Source of the DNA: an uncultured Ardenticatenia bacterium
GTDB taxonomy: Bacteria > Chloroflexota > Anaerolineae > 4572-78 > NAK82
Direction: 5' to 3'
Assembly (NCBI GenBank): GCA_937127125.1
Contig: CAKZLO010000063.1
Coordinates: 25,558 to 89,557, forward strand
DNA length: 64,000 bases
The notes below the pieces were generated by a model that had not been told where the DNA came from, did no database searches, and was given only the letters and a program-made list of their open reading frames with translations. Shown piece by piece: positions 51,176 to 61,252 of this stretch; positions within the stretch are counted from its first letter, which is position 1, and each line of letters starts with the position of its first letter. Both the position numbers and the translations under genes were made by a program.

Positions 51176-51237
51176 TCTTTTTCTGTGCACCTTTCCTCAC
51201 TCACTCCAAGCCTTACCACACTGCAATGCAAAGCAGA

Positions 51238-51275
51238 ACCCCCTCCCTCTGAGATCCAGAGATGAGGGAGGGGGT
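51238..51275 (-). terminator. 12-bp perfect hairpin between binding-protein remnant and ATPase
   Basis: ACCCCCTCCCTC (51238-51249) pairs with GAGGGAGGGGGT (51264-51275) around a 14-nt loop, 22 nt past the stop of the truncated binding protein in the direction of transcription. No T-run follows. It matches in position and stem length the hairpin after the other binding-protein gene at 32673-32708. Confidence 0.65.
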
Positions 51276-51297
51276 GGCTTGGGTCGTTGCTCACCTG

Positions 51298-51630
51298 TCA
51301 GCCAAGACCGAATTCCTTGGCCTTTTCCTTCCAAAGCTGCTCGCGGGCCATTACTTTGTCGATGTTTGTGGCGTCCACTAGCTCAGCGCCTGTGTCGATG
51401 TCGCTGGCGGGATAACCGACCTCCAGCCCTTGATAGATAAGCGCCGAGGTCAGGAAGCCTTGAGCGTAAGGATTCTGACCGATGGTGAAATCCACCGATC
51501 CGTTCTTGATCCCTTCCAGCACGTGGTCTACCAGATCGTAACCACCCACGTGGATGTGGATTTTCACTCGACCTAGCAACTGTTCAGAACGAGTGGCATC
51601 CCAGAACCCCTGAATTTCCCTGTCAAGTTT
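51298..51630 (-). pseudogene. Truncated sugar ABC substrate-binding protein
   Basis: The open frame encodes only the C-terminal third of a type I periplasmic sugar-binding protein: IHIHVGGYDLVDHVLEGIKNG, FTIGQNPYAQGFLTSALIYQG, then the ATNIDKVM tail. Upstream in frame lies a short remnant EIQGFWDATRSEQLL that normally precedes the hinge. The AN-D (sugar-site) segment of about 40 residues between the two is missing, and a stop at 51631-51633 closes the frame. A GGGGGG-type ribosome site with ATG at 51677 followed by four codons and TAA may be the old start. Usual length is 320-370 residues. Confidence 0.75.
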
Positions 51631-51756
51631 TCACATGATGCAGACAAAGTGGTATGAAATTACTTTTGTTTCGCCATCACCCCCCTTTGGTTGTGTTTTT
51701 TTCGCAGCATACTCGCAATGTGATGCCATCACAGGCAGCTCTAGGCGCCCGAGTGG

Positions 51757-53028
51757 TTATGCATACGCGCCATACTCGCGCACTGTCTCGTACATGGCTA
51801 ACAAATTCTCAACAGGTACGTTGCCTTGCACATTGTGTATGGTGTTGAACACGAATCCGCCACCCCTGCCGAAGATGCGAATGCGCTCGCGGACTTGCTC
51901 TCGCACCTCGTCCGGGCTCCCAAAAGGCAGTGTACGCTGGGTGTCCACACCACCGCCCCAGAAGACAATGCGGTCGCCGTAACGTTTTTTCAGCTCGCTC
52001 GGCACCATACCAGCAGCTGAAGTCTGTACCGGGTTCAGGATGTCGAATCCCACCGCGATGAAATCCTCGATCAATGGCTCAACCGCGCCACAGGAATGGA
52101 TAAATGTCTTCCAAGAGGTATGCTGATGTACCCAGTTGTTGACTTCGCGATGGAAGGGTGCATACAACTCACGATATACTTTCAGGGAGATGAACAGATT
52201 GTTTTGCGCGCCGAAGTCGGTGCCGGTTACAAAGATGACCGAGACCTTGTCCCCGACAACCTGGTGGATGCGCTGCAAGTTGGCCAGCGCGATTTCGCAC
52301 TGTCGCTCGAACACACGGTAGACATAATCGCGACGCGTGACTGTGCTGATGTACCACTCCTCGACATCACGGATGCCGCGCGGATACTTCAGCCATGGCG
52401 CCGGCACCAGTGCAATATCCCCGAAGCTGGTACCACCGAAATTAGCGACAATTGCCTTATCGGTTTCTTTGTACAGACGCTCAGCTTCAGAGGCAAAGTA
52501 GGCTAGGTCCTCGTCCGAGATGGGGCCGAATTCTTCCAGATTATACTCGACGTTGAGTTTCGAGTCATCTATCGGGGGCTGACGGATGATGGCATCGAAG
52601 TACCAGCCACCGCGGGGCATACGGCCACTGGGCGGTGCCGATTTGTCCCCCTCCGGATACAGCAAGATGTCACCGTTGGGTTCCGGGTCGGTGTTGAACC
52701 CCCCCGGCACCAGCACAGGCGTACCATCGAAAGTGGTCCAAGGTTTCCAGTTTTCGTTGCGAAAGCCAAAAAAGGTCTTGGGACTGGCCAGCGGGACTGC
52801 ATCCACTCCCAATGCTTCGATCAAATCAGGTTTGATCTCACCCAACATTTGAAACGGCTCGATCACTTTGACCGGTGTGCCCGGAGCATCCAGGCCCAAT
52901 GCCTGGCGCAAGCGGTACACAGCGCTGACGTGCATTCCAGTGACTGGAGTGCTTCCCAAGTCAAGTGGCACTCGATCCGGTTCGCGATGCTCTAATGCTG
53001 TGTGAACGCGTTCTCTGGAGGTGATCAT
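51757..53028 (-). CDS. Uroporphyrinogen decarboxylase family protein, second copy
   Basis: A 423-residue URO-D-fold protein, longer than the copy at 3288-4409. It starts ITSRERVHTALEHREPDRVPLDLG. The active-site region has WKTFIHSCGAVEPLIEDF, and the end has FWGGGVDTQRTLPFGSPDEVRE and GGGFVFNTIHNVQGNVP. Such paralogs often sit beside sugar ABC transporters, as here, with unknown reactions. It is the first gene of the minus-strand unit, with a promoter about 110 nt upstream. It is not expected to be HemE, because heme-pathway arginines are not in their usual context and no heme genes are near. Confidence 0.82.
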   Translation of the reverse strand: MITSRERVHTALEHREPDRVPLDLGSTPVTGMHVSAVYRLRQALGLDAPGTPVKVIEPFQMLGEIKPDLIEALGVDAVPLASPKTFFGFRNENWKPWTTFDGTPVLVPGGFNTDPEPNGDILLYPEGDKSAPPSGRMPRGGWYFDAIIRQPPIDDSKLNVEYNLEEFGPISDEDLAYFASEAERLYKETDKAIVANFGGTSFGDIALVPAPWLKYPRGIRDVEEWYISTVTRRDYVYRVFERQCEIALANLQRIHQVVGDKVSVIFVTGTDFGAQNNLFISLKVYRELYAPFHREVNNWVHQHTSWKTFIHSCGAVEPLIEDFIAVGFDILNPVQTSAAGMVPSELKKRYGDRIVFWGGGVDTQRTLPFGSPDEVREQVRERIRIFGRGGGFVFNTIHNVQGNVPVENLLAMYETVREYGAYA

Positions 53029-53142
53029 ATCGCCTGTAGCCTTTCGTTTTCTTCGCTACTACTTGTCATGATCTAGTGCCTAAATCGTGGCGGACCGAAG
53101 ATGTCAGGTTTCTGGGTGCTTGTGATGGAGAATCTAGCTTAA

Positions 53143-53171
53143 TTTATAGCAGCTATGTGGAACGAAGTCAA
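53143..53171 (-). promoter_or_regulatory. Promoter of the UroD-like/sugar transporter unit
   Basis: On the minus strand, TTGACT (53166-53171), a 17-bp spacer and TATAAA (53143-53148). The predicted leader is about 108 nt. The 286-bp gap 53029-53314 also holds the divergent sbcD promoter and nothing else that I can identify. Confidence 0.65.
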
Positions 53172-53249
53172 GCTCTTCTATTGATTTTTCGGCAATGATG
53201 CTCTGAAGATTCAAAATCGCTGTCTCGAGAGATGGGCGGTTGACCCATC

Positions 53250-53278
53250 TGGACAACGCCTGCAGCGTGCGCTATAAT
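53250..53278 (+). promoter_or_regulatory. Promoter of sbcD-sbcC
   Basis: TGGACA (53250-53255), a 17-bp spacer and a consensus TATAAT (53273-53278). Transcription should start near 53285, giving a leader of about 30 nt with GAGGAG. Confidence 0.7.
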
Positions 53279-53314
53279 CGGACGCGCCAGTGTGATGTGC
53301 GAGGAGACCGACTC

Positions 53315-54610
53315 ATGCGCTGCAAATTCTTGCACCTTTCGGATGTTCATCTCGGCTACCAGCAGTATAACCTCAAGGAACGTTTCAACGATTTCGGTCG
53401 TGCATTCGAGCACATCTCTGGTCGGGCAATCGAGGAAGAGGTGGACTTTGTACTGCTTGTGGGGGATCTCTTCCACAAGCGCACCATCGACCCGCTCACG
53501 CTGACCCAAGCGGTCACAATGCTGCAGCAGTTGAAAGAGCATGGTATCCCAGTGCTGGCCGTGGAAGGCAACCACGATCGTGCTCACTATCGGGATGTTG
53601 GTTCCTGGATAGATTTTCTGACCGGTCAAGGTTATCTAATCGCGCTGCGCCCTTCCTTTGAAAATGGACGAGCGGTGTTGGCCGAGTGGGATGAATCCTC
53701 GGGAGCTTATCTGGACCTGAGGCCACGCAGCGATCCCAGAGGGGTTGTGCGCGTGTACGGCGTGCCTTACTATGGCGCAGCCACAAAGCACGTGATCCCA
53801 ATGCTGGAAGATGCCCTGGCACAGTCTGACCACAACGGGGTGGATTATGCGATTTTGATGCTGCACGCCGGCCTGGATGATGTGCTGCCCCGCTATTTCG
53901 GCACAGTGCCGCAGACCGCGTTGACATCGCTGCGGGATTATGTGCATTATCTGGCGCTGGGACACATACACAAGCCCTATGAACGCGATGGCTGGATTTT
54001 CAATCCTGGCTCACCGGAGACCTGCACCATTGATGAGGCAGATTGGCCGGAGCGCGGTTACTATCTGGTCGAGGTGAACACGATGGCTGAGCCTGTCCAC
54101 CGCGCGCGACTTGTACAGAATCCGCGCCGACCATTTGTGCGGGCGAGGATCAACGTGGATCGCACTTCCAGCTTGGAACTCTTGTACAAACTCGTCACCA
54201 TCGAGGTAGAAGAGGAGCTGAAGCGCCAACCTTCTTCTGACCGCGAACCAGTCATCGAGGTTGTCTTGGAAGGACTATGGCCATTCGCCGGGGAGAGAGT
54301 TGATACGGAACGCATCCGGACAGAGATTGAGCAACAGCTCAAGCCACTCATCGTTCGCGTTACCAACCGCACGGTAACAAATGGATTTTTTGAACCGGGT
54401 GAGGAACACCTTCCGCGTGCCGAGCTGTTACACCGGGTGCTTCAGGAATTCTTTCGACAGGATGAGCGTTACGCACCACATGCCGTCGAGTGGGCCCAGT
54501 TGGCCATCGAGATCGAACACATGGTATTGGAGGAAACATCTCCTCAGAGCATTGTGGAACACTTGCAACGACAAGTGGAGGAGATGGGAATTGATTTCCC
54601 CGTTTCGTGA
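53315..54610 (+). CDS. sbcD: Exonuclease subunit SbcD (Mre11-type)
   Basis: The nuclease subunit of the SbcCD/Mre11-Rad50 complex, 431 residues, which processes hairpins and DNA ends. Metallophosphoesterase motifs are in order: FLHLSDVHLGYQ, LLVGDLFHKR, VEGNHDRAHY, MLHAGLDD and LGHIHKPY, with NPGSPE closing the site. A C-terminal capping region of about 150 residues binds the ATPase partner. The ATG at 53315 has GAGGAG 8 nt upstream; longer in-frame extension upstream lacks one. sbcC starts 9 nt downstream. Confidence 0.95.
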   Translation: MRCKFLHLSDVHLGYQQYNLKERFNDFGRAFEHISGRAIEEEVDFVLLVGDLFHKRTIDPLTLTQAVTMLQQLKEHGIPVLAVEGNHDRAHYRDVGSWIDFLTGQGYLIALRPSFENGRAVLAEWDESSGAYLDLRPRSDPRGVVRVYGVPYYGAATKHVIPMLEDALAQSDHNGVDYAILMLHAGLDDVLPRYFGTVPQTALTSLRDYVHYLALGHIHKPYERDGWIFNPGSPETCTIDEADWPERGYYLVEVNTMAEPVHRARLVQNPRRPFVRARINVDRTSSLELLYKLVTIEVEEELKRQPSSDREPVIEVVLEGLWPFAGERVDTERIRTEIEQQLKPLIVRVTNRTVTNGFFEPGEEHLPRAELLHRVLQEFFRQDERYAPHAVEWAQLAIEIEHMVLEETSPQSIVEHLQRQVEEMGIDFPVS

Positions 54611-54619
54611 GAATTGAAA

Positions 54620-57349
54620 ATGCTGATCACACGCGTCGAACTGCAAAACACTAAGAGCTACCGCGATCAAACGGTCGAGTTCGCCCGGGGTACCAACGCC
54701 ATTTGTGGGGAAAACGGTGCCGGAAAAAGCACCCTGCTGGAGGCAATCGGGTTTGTCCTCTTCAATCATGCGCCTTCGCGCCAGGCTGACTTTGTGCGAC
54801 AGGGGGAACAGAGTGGCTCCGTCACCGTTCATTTTATCTCGAGCCGAGACGCGCGCGAGTATCAGGTGGCGCGACGCTTCGGGAAAGTTGCCGAGTACTT
54901 CGTCTACGATCCCGAGCTGAAGGTTAAGATCGTCACCGGTCGCCAAGATGTGCTTGACTGGCTCAAGGAACACTTAGGACTTGAGGGGACAGCAGATCCA
55001 GCAGCTCTGTTCCGCGATGCCATTGGTGTGCCTCAGGGCTTACTCACAGCTGCTTTTCTGCAGAGCGCTTCGGAACGCAAGCCAGTATTCGACCGGTTGT
55101 TGCAAGTAGATGACTTTGATAAGGCATATCAAGGGCTGCGCGAGACACGCAACTATGTACGGGAGCGTGTTGCCGAAATCCAGATGCGCATTGCTGCACT
55201 TGCAGAGCGCGTGAAACGCCTGCCCGAGTTGGAGCGGCAAACTGAAGCGCTGAGGGGGAGGATTTCTCAAATCGAAGGACGCCTGGAAGAGATTAAAAGC
55301 GGCCTGGAACCAGTGGTAAGACGGCGAAAGGAGCTGGAAGATTTCAAGCAGCAAATAGACGTTCTGGATGGCCAAATCAAGCAACTCGAGATCCAGACCG
55401 CGAAGACGGGAGAGCAACTGGCGACAGCACAAGCAGAGCTTCAAAAAGCAGAGAAAGCCGCTCGCACTGTCGGAGAATGCCGTCCTGATTATGATGCCTA
55501 TCTGAAAGCCCGAGAGCAACTTGACCGCCAGGAGGAGGATCGCAGGGAGCGCGACCACTTACGTGAGACAAAGTCCCGTCTGGAGCATCAAATCAACGCG
55601 AAGTATGACAAGACACGGGAACTGGAAGGCAGGCTCCGTGAAGCCAAAGAAGCAGAAGAGCAGATAAAGAACCTCGAGCCTTACGTCGCCCAACAGAAAG
55701 AGCTGGAAGGTGCGATTCAGCTGCTACGCGAGGATCTGCGTGAGCTGGAAGCTGTACGAAGCCAGCTGCAGGAGACGCGCAATCAGCTACATCAGGTGTG
55801 GGGCCGTCTCCAGGCTGTGAAGAAGGGTCTGGCGACTGGACTACAGCTGCAGAACAACTTACAAGAGGCAAGGAAACAGCTGGACGAAGCGCGTGAGTCA
55901 AAGAGCAACATTGAGAGGGAACAAAGTATCCTGCGGTCTGAGGAGGAGCGTCTGACAAAACAAATGGCAGCTCTGGAAGGGGCGGAAGCTGCCAAATGCC
56001 CGGTGTGTGAGCAGCCGCTTTCTCCAGCGCACCGGGATGAGCTCCTGGGCCGCAACCGCGTTCAGATTAAGGAACTGCATGCCCAGTATGACAACTTGGA
56101 CCGAGAAGCTGCACAGATCTCAAAGCAGATTAGAGATCTAGAAAGTCAGTGTGCTAATTACGAATCGCAACTGCGCCAGGTTCCCCGTGCCGAGGAGCGT
56201 GTCCAATGGGTCATGCAGCTGGTTGAACTGCGGGCAAAAAGAGCACAGTTGGGCAACCGCGTGACAGAACTTGAAGTTGCAACTCAGCGTCTGCAAGTGC
56301 TCGAGGACGAGCTACACAGGCTTGGCGATCCACACGGTGAACGCATTCGCCTCCAAACTATTGCACAGAAACGCGAAGCGATCCTTCAGGAAATCGCGTC
56401 TACGCAACAGGAAATCGAGGCTCTCGAGGGAGAATTGGCAAATGTGAAAGAGAGACTGATCAAATATGCCAACCTAGACGAAATCATCGCGCAGCTGCGT
56501 GCTGAGATGAGAACTCTGGAGCCCAATTACGAGCGCTTCAGGGAGAATCTCCCTCGGGCTAGCGAGCTTCCAAAATGGCAAGAGAAGGCTGAGCAGCTGG
56601 CACGGGAACTTCAAGAGTTTGAGGTACAGCATAGGCAAGTCTCTGAGAAACGCGATCAGCTGGCTGCACAATTCGATCCTATGGAATTAGAGGACGTGCG
56701 CAAAAAAGAGGAAAGATTGAAAGAGGAACGATCCAAATTGCAGGGTGAACTTGATCCCTTGCGTAGGCAAATGGAACAGACTGAGCGCGAGATAGAAGAA
56801 CTGAGAGGCGATCAGAAAAAGCTGGGGCAAGCGGAGAAGGAAGCAGAGCGTCTTGAGCACACTGATCAGATAATCGAGTTCATCCGCAATGTCATCCGCA
56901 AAGCGGGGCCCTATATGGTGCGCCTGTTGGCAGGGCGTGTATCTGCAGAAGCGGGTAGAATCTTCCGCGCTATTATGGAAGATCCAACGGTGCATCTGCA
57001 TTGGAAAGAGGACTACAGCATTGTGCTGGAAATAGACGGTCGTGAGCGCAATTTTGAGCAGCTCTCAGGTGGCGAGCAAATGGTAGCAGCTCTGGCCGTG
57101 CGGCTGGCACTGTTGCGTGAGCTCTCAGCTGTTGACGTGGCCTTTTTCGACGAGCCTACCTCGAACCTGGATAGCACACGACGCGAGAACCTGGCCGAAC
57201 AGATTGCCCAGGTTCTTAGTGCGAGTCGCGATACAGGTCTATCTCAGCTCTTCGTGATCACTCACGATGATACTTTCGAACAGGTGACCGACCACGTGAT
57301 ACGTGTGCGCAAAGAACATGGTGAGAGCATAGTAGAAACGCTGGGTTAG
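54620..57349 (+). CDS. sbcC: Exonuclease subunit SbcC (Rad50-type ATPase)
   Basis: The SMC-like partner of SbcD, 909 residues. The N-terminal Walker A is GENGAGKSTLLEAIGF. Long antiparallel coiled coils (about 170-440 and 490-780) flank the zinc-hook motif CPVCEQPL near residue 457. The C-terminus has the ABC signature FEQLSGGEQMVAALAVRLAL, Walker B VAFFDEPTSNLD and the switch segment FVITHDDTF. The ATG at 54620 is used; a TTG lies 6 nt before it. It forms the ATP-gated dimer with SbcD, encoded immediately upstream. Confidence 0.95.
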   Translation: MLITRVELQNTKSYRDQTVEFARGTNAICGENGAGKSTLLEAIGFVLFNHAPSRQADFVRQGEQSGSVTVHFISSRDAREYQVARRFGKVAEYFVYDPELKVKIVTGRQDVLDWLKEHLGLEGTADPAALFRDAIGVPQGLLTAAFLQSASERKPVFDRLLQVDDFDKAYQGLRETRNYVRERVAEIQMRIAALAERVKRLPELERQTEALRGRISQIEGRLEEIKSGLEPVVRRRKELEDFKQQIDVLDGQIKQLEIQTAKTGEQLATAQAELQKAEKAARTVGECRPDYDAYLKAREQLDRQEEDRRERDHLRETKSRLEHQINAKYDKTRELEGRLREAKEAEEQIKNLEPYVAQQKELEGAIQLLREDLRELEAVRSQLQETRNQLHQVWGRLQAVKKGLATGLQLQNNLQEARKQLDEARESKSNIEREQSILRSEEERLTKQMAALEGAEAAKCPVCEQPLSPAHRDELLGRNRVQIKELHAQYDNLDREAAQISKQIRDLESQCANYESQLRQVPRAEERVQWVMQLVELRAKRAQLGNRVTELEVATQRLQVLEDELHRLGDPHGERIRLQTIAQKREAILQEIASTQQEIEALEGELANVKERLIKYANLDEIIAQLRAEMRTLEPNYERFRENLPRASELPKWQEKAEQLARELQEFEVQHRQVSEKRDQLAAQFDPMELEDVRKKEERLKEERSKLQGELDPLRRQMEQTEREIEELRGDQKKLGQAEKEAERLEHTDQIIEFIRNVIRKAGPYMVRLLAGRVSAEAGRIFRAIMEDPTVHLHWKEDYSIVLEIDGRERNFEQLSGGEQMVAALAVRLALLRELSAVDVAFFDEPTSNLDSTRRENLAEQIAQVLSASRDTGLSQLFVITHDDTFEQVTDHVIRVRKEHGESIVETLG

Positions 57350-57392
57350 GAGCGATATTCGCCGTTTCAACCTCGTTACTGGATTCTGCCGT

Positions 57393-58439
57393 ATGCAATC
57401 AGATGCAAATGAGAATTCCCCACCAGTACACGCTGCGTTTCATCACCTGTTGCAGCGTTCATCGCTTACCACGTGTATGGTGATAATGTTGGTAATGCTT
57501 TCCTTCTCTGTGGGTGCTTTGTTAGGAGGCATTACGGGAGGTGCTCTGGTTCTCTGGGTTAATGGCATCCAACCTGGTGATGCGCCCGAAGCCTTGCAAG
57601 CGCTCGGGACTGAGACGGAAAGCATACCTGTGTGTACACCCGTTCTCTCGGAGGTGTCCGCACAGATTCCGACATCGACACCGACTCAGGTCCCTTCTAC
57701 TCCTACGCCGACATCAGCTCCTCCCACAGCAACTGCCACGCCCTCACTTGCTGATAGTGTTGCACGTGTGTTGCCCGCTGTGGTGACGATCGTGAACCAG
57801 CGGTCAGCAGCCGGCGTGGGGCGCAATGACATAAGCACACGGATTCGCGGCTCGGGCACCATCATCGATGCGCGTGGATATATTGCCACCAACTATCACG
57901 TAGTGCAGGGAGCTGCTCAGCTGACAGTCATCCTATCCACGGGAGAGGAATTGCCAGCACGCCTGGTAGCGCTTGATGCCCAGAGAGAAATGGCCCTGGT
58001 GCGCGTCGAGCGCGAGGATTTGCCGGCCGCCACTTGGGGTGATTCAAATGCAGTGCGGTTGGGCGAGTGGGTAGTCGCCATCGGCAGCGCGCTGGGCGAT
58101 TTCCCCAACTCAGTCACTGTGGGTGTCATCAGCGGCATCAATCGTTCGATTGACCTCGATGGCAGTATCAGGATCAGCGGACTCATCCAAACAGACGCTG
58201 CGATTAACAAAGGGAATTCGGGTGGGCCATTAGTAAACCAGCATGGTGAAGTGATTGGTATCAATACCTTCATCATACGTGAAAACCAACGCGTTGGCGT
58301 AGCCGAAGGGATCAGCTTTGCCATTCCGTCAGCGCTGGCGCGTGAAATATTGGAACAATGGATTGTTGCTGACAAGCACGGAGCAGCTTCGGCGACGGGA
58401 GGCGAGACGATTGTTCCTGGCGCTGCCTTTCCTCAATAG
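57393..58439 (+). CDS. HtrA/DegP-type trypsin-like serine protease lacking a PDZ domain
   Basis: A 348-residue envelope protease. It has an N-terminal membrane helix (about 27-56), a Thr/Pro-rich linker (about 85-115) and a trypsin-like domain with the triad in YIATNYHVV (His), ALDAQREMALVRV (Asp) and DAAINKGNSGGPLVN (Ser). After SFAIPSALAREIL only about 25 residues remain, so the usual PDZ domain is absent. It follows sbcC by 43 nt, possibly by read-through, and is convergent with ilvD. Role in protein quality control is inferred from the family. Confidence 0.9.
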   Translation: MQSDANENSPPVHAAFHHLLQRSSLTTCMVIMLVMLSFSVGALLGGITGGALVLWVNGIQPGDAPEALQALGTETESIPVCTPVLSEVSAQIPTSTPTQVPSTPTPTSAPPTATATPSLADSVARVLPAVVTIVNQRSAAGVGRNDISTRIRGSGTIIDARGYIATNYHVVQGAAQLTVILSTGEELPARLVALDAQREMALVRVEREDLPAATWGDSNAVRLGEWVVAIGSALGDFPNSVTVGVISGINRSIDLDGSIRISGLIQTDAAINKGNSGGPLVNQHGEVIGINTFIIRENQRVGVAEGISFAIPSALAREILEQWIVADKHGAASATGGETIVPGAAFPQ

Positions 58440-58485
58440 AGGTGATGATCCTACTCTAGCTTCCTTGTATCCTAGAGGTATCTCG

Positions 58486-60162
58486 CTACTTCTGGGGGAC
58501 CTCCAGCACTGCTCCCCGACTGGCACTGGTGACCATACTGGCATAGCGCGCCAGCCAACCGGTCAGGTGGGATTGTGATGGAGGTCGCCACGTGGCGCGC
58601 CGACGGGCTATTTCCTCATCGGAAAGCGCTACGTTCAGCTGGCCAGCTGGAATATCTATTTCGATGAAGTCACCGTTGCGCAGCAATGCAATAGGCCCTC
58701 CTGCGGCAGCTTCTGGACTGACATGCCCGATGCAAGCGCCGCGCGTGCCACCGGAGAAACGCCCGTCTGTCACAAGCGCTACTGAGCTCTCTAGCCCCAT
58801 TCCGATGATGTTGCTCGTAGGAGCTAGCATCTCCTGCATGCCCGGCCCTCCTCGCGGGCCCTCGTTGCGAATGACCACGACTTCGCCCGGCTGCACCTCT
58901 CCGCTCAAGATGCCCGCGTTTGCTTCGTCATGGCTTTCATATACCCTTGCAGGTCCACGATGACGCAACATCTCGGGCAGGACGCCGGCAGTCTTGACCA
59001 CTGCGCCCTCAGGAGCGAGATTACCGAACAGGATGGTCAGCCCACCTGTGGGACTGTAAGGATCGCGCACTGTACGAATACATTCAAGATCTTGGCTGTC
59101 ACAGCCAGCGATGTTCTCGCCCAAAGTTTTACCCGTGACAGTAATCTGATCCAGGTGCAAAATGCCCGGCTTCTTGCTGAGTTCCCAAAGTATAGCGCTG
59201 ACGCCTCCAGCGCGATCCACATCCTCCATATGATATGACGAAGAAGGACTGACCTTACATAAGGTGGGCACCTGACTGTTGATCTCGTTCAGCCGCTCGA
59301 GGGGATACTGAATACCTGCCTCCCAGGTTAATGCGATGGTGTGTAGCACTGTGTTTGTGCTGCCACCCATTGCCATGTCCAACGCAAAGGCGTTGTCAAT
59401 TGCCTCACGAGTAACAATGTCACGTGGCTTCAGATCCATCTCGATCAGGCGCATGATCTGTCTCGCCGCGGCACGTGCCAGATCCTTGCGTCGTGGATCG
59501 ATCGCCAGGATCGTTCCGTTGCCCGGCAACGCGAGGCCAAGAGCCTCACACAAGCAATTCATACTATTGGCAGTGAACAGACCTGAGCACGAACCACATG
59601 TGGGACAGCCGCTGTCCTCAATCTCCTTAAGCCGAGCTTCAGAGATAACCCCTTTCTTATATGCGCCCACTGCCTGGAATACGCTGATCAGGTCTACTAC
59701 CTCCCCATCACGCGTGCGGCCGGCTGCCATAGGACCACCACTCACAAAGATGGTAGGGATGTTACAGCGCAAAGCAGCCATTAACATCCCAGGCACAATC
59801 TTGTCGCAATTGGGGATGCAGATCATGCCATCGAACCAGTGCGCCTTGACCATTGTCTCCACACAGTCGGCAATGAGCTCGCGGCTCGGCAGGCTATACT
59901 TCATACCTATGTGGCCCATCGCGATCCCGTCATCCACCCCAATAGTGTTAAACATAAACGGGACACCGCCTGCCTCGCGCACTGCCTGGCGCACAATCTC
60001 GCCGAACTCGTTCAAATGGACATGGCCTGGGATAATGTCCACATAGCTATTAACGATGGCTATGAAGGGCTTACCCATATCAGCATCGGAGACACCCGTC
60101 GCTTTGAGCAGGCTGCGATGAGGTGCTCTTTCGAAACCTCGCTTGATCATGTCACTACGCAT
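58486..60162 (-). CDS. ilvD: Dihydroxy-acid dehydratase
   Basis: An Fe-S enzyme of valine and isoleucine synthesis that dehydrates 2,3-dihydroxy acids, 558 residues. Motifs are [11 protein letters not shown], the cluster cysteines in [15 protein letters not shown] and [30 protein letters not shown], and the C-terminal [19 protein letters not shown]. The ATG at 60162 has GAAGGAG 7 nt upstream and overlaps the end of leuB by 8 nt. It is the last gene of the branched-chain operon and converges on the HtrA gene. Confidence 0.96.
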   Translation of the reverse strand: MRSDMIKRGFERAPHRSLLKATGVSDADMGKPFIAIVNSYVDIIPGHVHLNEFGEIVRQAVREAGGVPFMFNTIGVDDGIAMGHIGMKYSLPSRELIADCVETMVKAHWFDGMICIPNCDKIVPGMLMAALRCNIPTIFVSGGPMAAGRTRDGEVVDLISVFQAVGAYKKGVISEARLKEIEDSGCPTCGSCSGLFTANSMNCLCEALGLALPGNGTILAIDPRRKDLARAAARQIMRLIEMDLKPRDIVTREAIDNAFALDMAMGGSTNTVLHTIALTWEAGIQYPLERLNEINSQVPTLCKVSPSSSYHMEDVDRAGGVSAILWELSKKPGILHLDQITVTGKTLGENIAGCDSQDLECIRTVRDPYSPTGGLTILFGNLAPEGAVVKTAGVLPEMLRHRGPARVYESHDEANAGILSGEVQPGEVVVIRNEGPRGGPGMQEMLAPTSNIIGMGLESSVALVTDGRFSGGTRGACIGHVSPEAAAGGPIALLRNGDFIEIDIPAGQLNVALSDEEIARRRATWRPPSQSHLTGWLARYASMVTSASRGAVLEVPQK

Positions 60163-61246
60163 TAGCGAACTCCTTCTCACATGCTTCTACGACCAGATCT
60201 CCCATAGCACGGGTGCTCACTGTCGGCTGGCCCGGTGCTGCCAGATCGGCAGTACGATGACCTGCAGCAAGGACAGCCTCAGCAGCGCGCTCGACAATAT
60301 CTGCTTCGCGATCCAACCCCAATCCCAGGCGCAAAAGCATGGCAGCGCTCAGGATGGTGGCCAATGGGTTGGCAATCCCTTTGCCAGCGATGTCCGGTGC
60401 CGAACCGTGGATGGGTTCAAACAAGGCGGGGCGGTTCTCACCAAGAGAAGCCGAAGGCAGCATTCCTAATGATCCAGTCAACATAGATGCCTCATCGGAG
60501 AGAATGTCTCCGAACATGTTCTCAGTCGCGATGACATCGAAGTCAGCGGGGCGACGGATCAGGTACATCGCGCACGCATCCACCAACACGTCTTCGTAAG
60601 CCACATCGGGATAGTCGCTCGCCACTTCGTGTGCTACTTCGCGCCAGAGACGAGAGGTGGCCAGCACGTTGGCCTTGTCCACAGAGGTGAGCTTGCGACG
60701 ACGGCCACGTGCCAGATTAAACGCCACACGCATGAGTCGCTCTATCTCGCGTTCATTGTAGCGTAAAGTATCCACCGCGCCGCGCCCCTCAGGAGTTTGC
60801 TCACGTCCTTGCGGTTGTCCGAAATAAAGACCCCCCGTAAGCTCACGCACAATGACCAGATCGACGCCTTCTACCACTTCAGGCCTAAGCGGGCTGGATG
60901 ATATTAATGCGGGAATGACCCTAACCGGGCGCAAGTTGGCAAACAGTCCCAGCTCTTTGCGAATTTTCAAAAGTCCCTGTTCCGGACGCACCTCTGCGCG
61001 TGGATCACTCCAGCGTGGACCACCCACCGCAGCCAGCAGAACAGCATCACTACGACGGCACATCTCCAAAGTTTCGTCGGGGAGAGGATTGCCTCTCTCG
61101 TCGATAGCGATGCCACCAATCAGACCTTCTTGAAAGGTTATGCTGTGACCGCTGTGTCTGGTCACTACCTCGAGCACCTTACGTGCTTCAGCGATGATCT
61201 CCGGCCCAATACCATCGCCGGGAAGAAGTGTAATGGTGTAATGCAT
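60155..61246 (-). CDS. leuB: 3-isopropylmalate dehydrogenase
   Basis: An NAD-dependent oxidative decarboxylase of leucine synthesis, 363 residues. It shows [29 protein letters not shown] (substrate arginines), [29 protein letters not shown] and [25 protein letters not shown], followed by [19 protein letters not shown]. All are diagnostic of LeuB and the length is normal. The same enzyme class also oxidises methylmalate in the citramalate route, which fits the cimA gene nearby. It begins 6 nt after ybaK and overlaps ilvD. Confidence 0.95.
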   Translation of the reverse strand: MHYTITLLPGDGIGPEIIAEARKVLEVVTRHSGHSITFQEGLIGGIAIDERGNPLPDETLEMCRRSDAVLLAAVGGPRWSDPRAEVRPEQGLLKIRKELGLFANLRPVRVIPALISSSPLRPEVVEGVDLVIVRELTGGLYFGQPQGREQTPEGRGAVDTLRYNEREIERLMRVAFNLARGRRRKLTSVDKANVLATSRLWREVAHEVASDYPDVAYEDVLVDACAMYLIRRPADFDVIATENMFGDILSDEASMLTGSLGMLPSASLGENRPALFEPIHGSAPDIAGKGIANPLATILSAAMLLRLGLGLDREADIVERAAEAVLAAGHRTADLAAPGQPTVSTRAMGDLVVEACEKEFANA

Positions 61247-61252
61247 GGTTGA

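Noticed and set aside
59336..60046. A 236-residue plus-strand frame opposite ilvD
   Set aside because: It lies wholly inside the well-conserved dihydroxy-acid dehydratase gene on the other strand, has no ribosome binding site and shows no family features; it is a codon-bias shadow.
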